Shown here one piece after another: positions 56,001 to 64,000 of a DNA stretch of 64,000 bases. The stretch comes from Branchiostoma lanceolatum (lineage: Eukaryota; Chordata; Leptocardii; Amphioxiformes; Branchiostomatidae). How positions within the stretch are numbered: position 1 is the first letter of the stretch; each line of letters begins with the position of its first letter. Under the pieces are notes generated by a model. The model was not told the origin of the DNA. It saw only the letters and a program-made list of their open reading frames with translations, and searched no databases. Location of the stretch: NCBI RefSeq assembly GCF_035083965.1, contig NC_089732.1, forward strand, positions 2,090,883 to 2,154,882, written 5' to 3'. A program made the translations under genes and the position numbers.

Positions 56001-59000
56001 AGCGCAGTTCCAAAGGACTGAAACTTTTTCTAGTAATGCGCAAGTCGGAATTTGAACTCCAAGTCGACCTCCGATCCGTGGGCCGGCTTACTCATCTCTT
56101 GGTCAATCGCGCAATTTCATTAACACATTTGCCGTCTACTATTTCCGGCCAACAGGTCAGTGCGGCCGAGCAACTTCTCCACATGGCCAAGTTCATGACT
56201 CGAAAAGTTATTACAACAAATATGACACAGGAAAAAGTCGAGAGAGTTGCTGGTATCATCATGACAGGTTAGCAAGATAAATCATCCATCTTCGAAGCTT
56301 TTCAAATTTGTGATCTTTAAGTACATTCTGATAATATTATAGTGATATCACTATCATATAGCAACTTACTGTAAGAGTGTTGACTCCCAAGACAAAAACA
56401 AAACAAAAACAAACCTTTAACGTTTCCTTTGAGGGACGTGGTCATGCAAGACGAAGTAAGAAAAAATATTTTAAGCACCAGTAAGTTAGTTAAAACATTC
56501 ATGCTCTATTTTTGGAGACGTAAGTCATTTTTATGTTGGTATGTTCCCTCGTACCTTCCAGGTGCCTTCAATGTCTTCAAAAGTTCTGAAGTTGTTGCTG
56601 GATGGAAACACACCGGAAACGGGCCACCTGAGGATACCAACACACCCGAAGCAACTTTACTCAAGGTAGATAGATGTACCGGGTCATGCTAAACCTTATT
56701 GTCCTGGGTAAATAGTATATACACTATTTGAACAGTACAGTATCTAATTCAGAATGGTAGTTATTTTGCACTCACGTTGACTCAGTGCATCAGGAGCTCA
56801 AAATTGACCAGAGTTCCAATAATAACGATGTAAGATGATAGCCATTGTTTTTTTTACATCCCCATTGTTTCTTAAGCAAAGCATAAAACAATATTTTGAC
56901 TCTTGTTCTTCTGCAGAATCGGAACGCCACCACCGTGGCTTTTCGTGCCATAGATGAACTCACTAACCAGATTCTGAAGGGAAAACGGCCGCGTGAAGTC
57001 GTGACAATGATCTCATCGGAGGACTTTCAGGTGGGTGTGCATGTACAAACCGGCATGTTAATAATGAATATAAGTGGTCAATCCGGGGGATCTAAGAGAT
57101 AAAAAAAAAGAAATAGGCACCTCTCTAATACAGTGTATTGTGGAAAGGACTTGATGTTGGCACTGCGTAAAAGTCTATGTAGATCTTATAATCTTTGCAG
57201 CTAAGATCTGATAGCATGATCTTCTTTCGACACGTTTAGGGTATAATTCTTCAGAAATCTTAATTTTCTAGCCTTCTCATGGGCCCGGCATAGGGGTGCT
57301 TAACCGGCCAAGTATTAGACCTTTTCAACAACCGACGTTTCTGATTAGCCTGCCCGTAGTGATCTCTCTGAGCGCGATGAAACTCCCCGGGGCAGTCCTT
57401 ATGGTGTAAGCGGTAAATGTCTCTTTACCAGCCGTGGGGTATACTGCCCACGCACGCTGGACCGTATGGTCACCAGGGTGCTCACTTTCTTTACTTGAAA
57501 TTCAACAAGTGTTTTTTTTTTAAAAATCACTTGAGCCACAATTTTTTCCGTTTATCTGTCTGCAGGTTGTGATCAACCGGACTGACTGCCCCACGTGGTT
57601 TGATTATGAAAATCACACCGTCCACTTCACCAGTTTTGAAGATGGAACCTGGTTCCGACTGCCGCCGTTGCGAGTATTCGTGACGGCATTCGCACGTTCA
57701 GTTCTGGTAATCGATTTCTTCCTTTGTCCCTAAAAGAACATAAAAAAAAGAAATTTCACTTTCTACAAATCCACTAACAGATCCTGGAGCCTTCGAGGGA
57801 AGCCTGTAGAAACATTGCATCTTCATAATTGAAAAACTGCAAAAATCAACACGCATTTAATAAAGCTGGCACTTCCATCTCCCTCCAACAACAGGAAAAT
57901 ATAAGCTATGTGTCTCTCAATTTAAATCCACAAAATATCACGTAAAATACTACTTGTGAATTGTTTGTAACATAACGTTATTAGAATATAATATAGATCA
58001 ATGTATTGAATTTCTACAATTAGATAACGATATAGAAATACACTAAGCTCAGATTTAAACTTAAGACGACATCATGATATTTAGAATGAGTTTCTTATGG
58101 TTTGTAAATCTAAAAGACGATGTTTCATTTTGTAGATAACAATTCAATCATTCATTCCTTTTTTTTCTGACTTCAACGACCATAGAAGCGAACTGGTGAC
58201 ATAAGTGAGGGTCTACTCAAGTCGATAGCGAATAATAAATTCTGTGTCTTCAACGGAACACAGGTGGGAGAATAATAGGATAACGGTGTTTAAATTATTT
58301 CAGTGGGAATATAGAGACAGTAGTTATGCGTACATGTGGTCATCAACACTTACGCAAAACACATAGTAAGCATAGCAAGTAAAATTAACATTACCTTTTT
58401 TTTACAATTAGAAACACATTTCTAGATTATTTGTATTCAAATTTATACTTCTACAAACCCAATTTACATGATTGATGCTGAGATTTCAAACTCCTCAGGT
58501 TTTCCACAGCCGATGGAGGAACCCTTTTGAGTACGCGTCCACCACCAACATCAGCCACAGAGACTTAGGCATAGGAATAGGAGGGCTGCATTTCAGCGAC
58601 TCCTTGGAAAGGAAGGGGATTTCTGGCCTGGAGGAGCCCATAGAGTTTTCCATCCTGAGGCACAACCAGTCTGTGGCAGCTGAGGAGTTTGATGACGCTG
58701 GAGTAGGCGGGACAATTCAGGTAAACAAGTTGTAATGTCGAATATTTGGTTTTTCGAGACCTGCTTTCAAAATCTACAACAAAAATCTAAAATACCCTTT
58801 TCCTTTCAGTACGTTCCTTTTAAGTACAACGGCTCCATCGACCCGGCAGACACGTTCATCTTCCTGGCCCCCAAGGACCCTCTGGTGTCCCCAACCTTTA
58901 CCCTGTACCTGGCCTACGGCATCAAACCCAACGCGACTCTGTTCGACCTGACTACCACTCTTCCTATCCCTTCTAACATGAGGTATGTCGGATGATACTG

Positions 59001-62000
59001 CATTGGCATATCTTAAAAGAGTTAATTCTTACTTTTGAGACACCAGGATAACCATAGGTTTCGATAAAGCAGGCGTAATGAAGGTAGTATATTCTGGCAC
59101 ACATTCATAAGTGTTGTCGTCGTGTTGCCAAGCATATACATATATATACATACATACATACATAAATATATATACATAGGATATTGGAGTTTTTTTAACA
59201 CAACTAACCCCTTGTTTCTGCCAATATTTTGTGCCAGCTACCTTAATTCTTCAGGGCTTTGTGACTAGAACTACCTTCTTCAGATCAAGGTAAATTGTAT
59301 GTAAGATAATAAACAACAAGCACTGTTGAAATCATTCATTTGAATCGCAGCTATTCTCTTGATCTGGATGAAAACATCACCGTGACGTCAGACCCGTACA
59401 TCTGGCGAGTGCGTCTCCGTGACGTGGGCATTTGGGACAGCAATGACACCCACTGGTACATAGGTAAGAACATGATGGTTTAGTGCTGGTAGCACGTCTT
59501 CTATTTCTTTGCTACTTTTTCGGACCATAATTAGGATACTGGGTTGGTAAGTTAGGACGGGCAAATCTAGCTATGAAGGCCTCACTAAGGACAACCTACC
59601 ATGACGAATTGAAGATCTGTTAACGCCATTGCCCTTTAAGACATCGTACTGTATATTTCATGCCAGGAATCGTGCCTACAAGTGCAGACGGCCCTGATGA
59701 GGGAGGCAGTCTAACAGTCTCATTTGCAGTCTTCGTTGAACCCGTAGAATGCGTGTTCTTTAATGAAAAGGACCATTTCTGGGACAGAAGTGGCTGTGAG
59801 GTAAAGCCCATTGTATTTTTGTGTCCATTTGAAATACTTTGAATAAACCTAACTATTGTTCATCATCATCATTATCATCGTCGCCGCTTTCATCTGTCGA
59901 CGATGCGGGCCACCACTGCTTTCCACGCACTTCTGCCCAGTGCCTGTCTTCTCACTCCCTCCCAAGTTAGGCCCAGTTCCTCCAAGCCTCTCATGACAGT
60001 TTTTCCCCATGTAATCTGTAGTTCGCTTGTTGTTAACTATTGTTCGCTTGACATCAGCTTACTGAATACTAAGCTTCTATACATTTAGAAGCCGATATCC
60101 TTTTGAACACATAGCAAGTGCTTGGTATGGATAACTTTCGTGTGCTCATCGCGTCTAATATAATTTGATTTGCCACTGTGCTGAAGTTATGGCTGCATGG
60201 AATTCACATTTGTTGACGTCTTGAATTCCGCAGGTTGGACCTCTGACGAGCAGGACCCACCTCCACTGCCGCTGTGACCACCTGACCAAGTTCTCGGGTC
60301 TGATGGGCCTGATTCCCCCAAACGAGATCAACTTTGAGCGCGCTTTCGAAGGGTTCCTGCTGAAGAACCTGATTCAGAATCCCATCGGCATCATGACGTG
60401 CTGCGTCCTGTTCTCCTTCTACATCGCCTTGTGTGTGCCCTGGACAAGGAAAAATGACGCCAAGGACCTCGGGAAGGTAACTGAAAAAGAAAGTGACTTT
60501 AATGACCACTTTTATGTCTTTATTATTAACATGTATTTTGTAGAGAATACGGTGAGACCTATGGATATATGTTGTTTTGTCCCAGATCACCACGGCAGCA
60601 ATCTACGACGACACAAAACATCCCAAACCTCGCTACTACCTGAGGGTCTTCACCGGACCGAGAGCAAACGCAGGGACAACAGCAAAGGTGAGACCGATCC
60701 AGATTCAATAAAGTATTATTTTATGTATGTTTAATTTTAGACTTTTAAACGTACAAAAACTTTCCATCTATTTCTGTACTTTCATTTTGTCTATCATCTA
60801 GCAGCTTTGTAATATCTATCTTATTTGATCGCAGGTGTCCATCATGCTGCACGGGGCGACCAGGGAGTGCGGCCCGTTCCTCCTCCACCAGCCCTACTCC
60901 GCCATGTTTGAGAAGGGAAACATGGCCGGGTTTGTTCTGTGCACCGAGACGGACCCAGGCTGGCTCACCCACGTGCGCGTGTGGCACGACAACTCCGGGA
61001 AGGAGCCGTCCTGGTAAATACCTCTCCAAGAATAAATAAAAGTGCATTTCACCCAATTGTTGTGGAAGCACTATCTGAGTAAATCCTGATATTCTAGTCT
61101 GGTCAGGCTTTGCGGGAGGGGCTCCTTAGAGCCCATGACAGTGCGTGGTGTGGTTACACAAATTAGTGGAATACTATGACAAGTGACTCACAGTCACTGT
61201 AGAAAAGTAGTGGATGCTACTTGAAACATCTGACCGTTTCCAAAATCATATCCAGTTTGAGTGACTTTTTTTGGTATCAGGATGTCTAATCTTCATCGGC
61301 GTACTATGACAAGACTTCCCGGTAAATGACTAATATTTCACGTGTGGTTGGTTATAAATAGAGGGCAAAACCTGACATGTTTGACTAACGAATATTTTGC
61401 ATTTCACATTAATCAATACAACTATTAATTAACAGGTTCCTGGAGAAAGTCATTGTAGATGATCTGCTGGATGAAAACCAGCAGTACTACTTCCTCTGCA
61501 ACAGGTTGGGCTTCTGCAATTATGATAGAAAATTATCGGCACGTTTGAAACCCGGTCGAGATATTCAGATCATTTAGAGAGCAAACTGTAAATAATGTAA
61601 GACCGAATTACAAGCTGACTCAAGTGAATTAATGATGTAACAGTGAGTATGTTTACCGGAGAAGCAAATGAGTACCATGTACTCTACCATTTGAGAAATA
61701 TGCCTTCTGTCCAACTCTAGGTGGTTGGCCTTTGATGAGGACGATGAGCAGATTGAGCGCGTGCTGCCTGCAGCTAAGGACGAGCAGCTGGTGGCCTTCA
61801 GCACTCTGTTCGCTGATAGAACTGCCAAGTAAGACTTTCAATGTTTTGTGACACCTTCATTTAGGTTGAAGTTAAGAATTACAACGTGACACATATCATG
61901 ATCCAAATTAGGAATTTTTCAGTTTTTCTTCAGCTTTGTACTTTTGCATTAAAAAGCCAGTTGATTATTTGATTGATTGGTTAGTCGATTGATTGATTGA

Positions 62001-63716
62001 TTGATTGATTGGCTGATTGGACCACAGGGACCTGCGAGACGGTCACATCTGGTACTCTGTGTACGGCCGCCCTGCCAGCAGCCCCTTCACCCGCACCCAG
62101 CGCGTCTCCTGCTGCCTGTCCATCATCATGTGCACCATGCTGGCAAACATCATGTTCTTCGGCCGAGGAGACGACTTCCACCAGCCGGAACCCGTCAACA
62201 TCTTCGGGTTTGATGTGGAGACCCCGATTTCTTGGCCTCAGGTAGCCACAATGTCTTAAGAGGATCTTCGACAGATCCAATATTGCTTTCACTTCTAAAC
62301 GTTTGCATAAATAGGTATTAGGACGTTCTAATATTTTCATGACTATGATGTCCACATAGAAGATATAGATTATATTTTGGGACTATATAACATAGACCGA
62401 AGAGATACCGTATTACGACATTGGACATACATCTGTCTTTAGGTTTAAACATTACATATTGTGATGTTTTATTCTCCAGATTGTCATCGGTCTCCAAAGC
62501 GCCGCGGTGGTGTTTCCTATCAACGCCATCATCATTTGGATATTCCGGAGCGTAAAGCAGCGTCCGGAAAATACACAGAAAAAAAGTATGTTAAACTTTT
62601 CAGCTGTTCACCACATACCACACACAAGCAAAGTTAAGGGAAGAGTGATACACAAGGGCAATAGTAATGATAAGAATACCAGAGACCTTTCTGGTTGCAT
62701 TTCTACATTGCGGTTCTAGATGGCGCTTCACACTGGGGTTTAAGATATATGCCAGCATTTGACTGATAGGCACCACCATGCAAGTTTAAATCATATGTCT
62801 ACCGCTAGGCACTTCTGCTGACAACCGTGCTATCGAAGAAGACAAATCGGACGGACGTCCTAAACGGTCTTCATCAAAGAACAAACCTGCTTCCACCGGA
62901 CTGTCGAGCACCGAAATCTATCTGATGAACGTGGAACCGTCATTGCCTGAACAGGTGCGTTCTTAGATAAATATTCAGATGATATTATTGTAGCCAGTCC
63001 ATTATTAAGTGAATCATTCGAAGGCATCAGCTGGCCATGAATGGGGACTGTAGACATCACTCTTTGCCCAGGGCCTCCAGTCAGCTTTGCCCTCTTTTGG
63101 GGTCGAACACGTCTTCTTCCTGAACGTCCTCTAGGGCGCTCCCAGACTGGAGGTTTATACACAGTATCATATAGAATGATTTTACAGTCAAAAATTATAC
63201 GATCTTTGCCATCTAACGTACTTGATTTTGTTTCTTATCGCCGAAGGTCCGGAAGGAAGCTGCCCGCACCAGGCAGGACGAAGTCACGGAGCCGACTTCC
63301 CCAGGACAGAGCAAGTCTCAAGGTTACGATGCACTCTGGAGTCTCTCCTTAATATAATTGAGAATATGATGTATGTAAACAAGTGCGAGATTTCAATATC
63401 ATATTCCTAAAACATGTACATTATAACTGATAACTCTACTTAAACTGTCCACTCTAAATGTTTGCTGTGTTTATGTTCACTCATCACTTAGATGTATGGG
63501 TGGTACAAACCTATCTAAAGACCCAAAATTTATACAACATGTTTTAACAATTACGCAGAAATTCTATATAAATAATGCAAGTCCAAAAATGTTGATCTAA
63601 TACTATCAAACAAATCGACGTCTTTACAACTGCAGTGGTGAATGAGAAGTACGCTGTACTGGACGATCCGGAGAAGGACACTCCGGGGGTGCTGCCGTGG
63701 TGGTTTGCCTATATTG
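43558..63716 (+). CDS. Polycystin-1-like protein, gene B (tandem paralogue of A, 35 exons in window, 3' end off the edge)
   Basis: Same architecture and intron positions as gene A. Exons: 43558-43645, 44255-44427 (or 44432), ~45887-46015, 47161-47279, 47615-47729, 48211-48342, 49709-49891, 50114-50250, 50808-51000, 51630-51915, 52210-52372, 53029-53175, 53741-53859, 54189-54311, 54970-55146, 55720-55845, 56156-56267, 56562-56665, 56917-57030, 57566-57706, 58186-58263, 58499-58720, 58810-58982, 59351-59463, 59667-59800, 60234-60476, 60586-60687, 60835-61013, 61436-61504, 61721-61828, 62028-62241, 62480-62585, 62809-62954, 63247-63322, 63636-63716. All keep phase except the junction of exons 2 and 3, which is doubtful. 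Roughly 1,640 codons are visible; the counterparts of A exons 36-43 (channel) should lie beyond 64000. Signal peptide RRLLILLAAYIMYTG. Confidence 0.9.
44027..44215. repeat. Dispersed repeat with (GT)n head, gene B intron 1
   Basis: (GT)n at 44027-44080, then TTGATATTTGGTAGGTGGG and GGTACTGCAGCGGAACTTC, matching 12785-12965. It ends about 40 bp before exon 2. Confidence 0.6.
44677..45925 (-). mobile_element. Antisense LINE, 3' ~1.25 kb, gene B intron 2 up to exon 3
   Basis: The reverse strand reads, in order but in broken frames, NKEIEIVSSYCNLGVMF, LQKRALRAMYNIR, MYGSEVWCNSN, VHLKFCKYVLVV, ELGRFPLQ, LKQRLKDIYIQKFNSEL and CEFCDDLYVQNEIHFLLDC, the C-terminal half of a CR1/jockey-like non-LTR ORF2. 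The tail reads GATAATAATAATAATAGTCT on the + strand (CTTTATTGCA follows). The 5'-truncated end lies close to or inside the start of exon 3. At least three breaks are visible. Confidence 0.85.
46435..46717. mobile_element. 283-bp terminal-inverted-repeat element, gene B intron 3
   Basis: Near twin of 29912-30194, with the same ends (TTATGTCATACCTTGG and CCCAGGCATGACATAA) and a short hairpin before it. The surrounding sequence differs from the gene A site, so this is an independent insertion. Confidence 0.75.
48343..48625 (+). mobile_element. tRNA-derived SINE starting at the gene B exon 6 donor
   Basis: TAGTCCAGTGGTTAGTGATC (A-box-like) and GGGTTCGATCCCGG (B-box-like) begin within a few bases of the exon end at 48342. 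The body has GGACGTTAAGCCGTCGT. The splice donor GTACGT lies at the element boundary. Confidence 0.7.
48740..49370. repeat. Probable LINE tails, gene B intron 6
   Basis: Two AT-rich segments begin with TTTATTTATTTATTCGG (about 48748) and TTTCTTTATTTGGGTTC (about 49097), like antisense poly(A)/tail ends. The first carries an inverted pair GAGGAGCCGGC / GCCGGCTCCTC. No coding remnant recognised. Confidence 0.4.
50353..50437. mobile_element. Small palindromic element, gene B intron 8
   Basis: GTAGCCTGGATTCCAGCC...TTAGCTTC at the left is mirrored by GAAGCTAATAAGACTCCAGG and CTAC at the right. A short fold-back element of about 85 bp. Confidence 0.55.
51105..51216. mobile_element. 112-bp element with perfect 27-bp terminal inverted repeats, gene B intron 9
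   Basis: CAATCTCCAAGCAGATCGAA at the left and its continuation are matched exactly in reverse complement at 51190-51216. The spacer is 58 bp. Perfect arms suggest a young or hairpin-maintained MITE. Confidence 0.8.
52405..52640 (+). mobile_element. tRNA-derived SINE, gene B intron 11
   Basis: GTGTGGCGTGACGGCAGGGT (A-box-like), GGTCCCGAGTTCGAATCCCC (B-box-like), then GCCCTTGGGAAAGGCACTTA and CGACTTTCCTCACTTC. It is the sense-oriented relative of 8555-8815 and starts about 30 bp after the exon 11 donor. Confidence 0.75.
53545..53690 (+). mobile_element. SINE-like fragment, gene B intron 12
   Basis: TGTGCACTTGGCAAAGACAC and ATTCCTCACTC resemble the diverged body of the SINE family above. It lies about 50 bp before exon 13. 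Head not recognised. Confidence 0.35.
54575..54725. repeat. GAT/GTT trinucleotide-rich tract, gene B intron 14
   Basis: Imperfect GATGAT / GTTGTT / GCTGCT repeats over about 150 bases. Gene A intron 14 has a shorter GAT tract at the matching place (27565-27600). Confidence 0.85.
55350..55362. repeat. Homopolymer of 13 G, gene B intron 15
   Basis: An uninterrupted run of G, prone to slippage and sequencing error. Confidence 0.9.
55636..55678 (+). repeat. Acceptor-side copy of gene B exon 16
   Basis: GACAATAACTCGACAGGCAC and GACAGTTATACAATAATG repeat the true junction (CTGACAATATCTCCACAG, exon 16 from 55720) about 68 bp upstream and keep the AG. The true acceptor is chosen because only it continues into the conserved exon. 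Confidence 0.75.
55920..56120 (-). mobile_element. SINE-like sequence (reverse), gene B intron 16
   Basis: On the reverse strand a weak A-box (TGACCAAGAGATGAGTAAGC) and B-box-like GGAGTTCAAATTCC are followed by body-like sequence around GACGGCGTAACGTTCAACG. Low certainty. Confidence 0.4.
60234..61828 (+). other. Gene B GPS, first membrane segment and PLAT domain (exons 26-30)
   Basis: GPS HCRCDHLTKF with the usual His-Leu-Thr cleavage triad, membrane helix [17 protein letters not shown], then PLAT with the same sequence blocks as gene A. By eye, exon 28 (60835-61013) is identical to A exon 28 (34994-35172) over all 179 bases, and intron 26 is nearly identical for its first ~60 bases. Confidence 0.9.
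61180..61300. mobile_element. Half copy of the fold-back element, gene B intron 28
   Basis: CAGTCACTGTAGAAAAGTAG, TGGATGCTACTTGAAACATC and the end CAGGATGTCTAATCTTCATC match the right half of the 17706-17975 element in reverse. Only one arm is present. Confidence 0.65.
61960..62020. repeat. (GATT)n tract directly before gene B exon 31
   Basis: GATT repeats occupy the position of the polypyrimidine tract and end about 8 bases before exon 31 (62028), whose acceptor is GGACCACAG. Confidence 0.9.
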
Positions 63717-64000
63717 GTAAGTAATTATATAACATTTGAGAACATTTCAATATCGATATTGAAATTCTACAGGTCAGATGAATTTGTACGATTATGAAGG
63801 CGTCTTTGACATATTATGTGTTTTTCAGGCTAATTTGCATGCATGTAGAATGACTTCCATTTTGTGTGAGTTGTTAAGTTAGTTGTTATATATAATTTAC
63901 TTAAACATTTACTTCAGAATCTATATAATTTCTTCTATCTCTTGTCAGTGTGTTCTTTTTTTCGGGTGTTTGTATCCATGGACAGGTGGAAAACTGGTCA

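Noticed and set aside
59903-60088. 61-codon open frame in gene B intron 25
   Set aside because: No splice support or family match; the mixed sequence looks like part of a dispersed repeat.

Overview
The window is animal nuclear DNA: intron-rich genes with GT-AG junctions, vertebrate-like domain architectures and many decayed transposable elements. The combination of an ERCC6L2-type repair ATPase, tandem CTLD-REJ-GPS-PLAT polycystins and abundant tRNA-derived SINEs, antisense LINE tails and fold-back elements fits a lancelet (amphioxus, Branchiostoma) best. That is inference; another invertebrate deuterostome is possible. All three genes lie on the + strand.

Region 1 (1-12312): the last 18 exons of an ERCC6L2-like Snf2 ATPase, entered part-way through the ATPase domain and read to its stop codon. 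My exon set joins in phase throughout (957 residues). Its introns and 3' flank hold about ten partial copies of its own exons (exons 4, 7, 8, 10, 11 and 18). This is the most unusual structural signal in the window.

Region 2 (12313-14938): intergenic DNA with a stray ERCC6L2 last-exon copy, a dispersed repeat and a tandem array of about 355-bp units, ending in the upstream region of the next gene.

Region 3 (14939-41758): complete polycystin-1-like gene A, 43 exons in consistent phase, 2326 residues: signal peptide, C-type lectin domain, REJ/GAIN-like ectodomain, GPS, first membrane segment, PLAT, then the 11-segment polycystin core with a cation-channel end.

Region 4 (41759-43557): 3' flank of gene A and a repeat-rich spacer.

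Region 5 (43558-64000): gene B, a tandem paralogue of A with the same exon plan. Thirty-five exons lie in the window and the channel end runs off the right edge. Identity between A and B is low in the lectin exons and near complete in the GPS/PLAT/early membrane exons, including some intron sequence, which suggests recent exchange or stronger constraint there. A LINE tail abuts the third (lectin) exon of B.

ERCC6L2 acts in nuclear genome maintenance and the polycystins are expected at membranes or cilia; nothing suggests that they work together. I found no convincing rRNA or free-standing tRNA gene, CRISPR array or prokaryotic feature, and no retrovirus- or capsid-bearing element that I could recognise.
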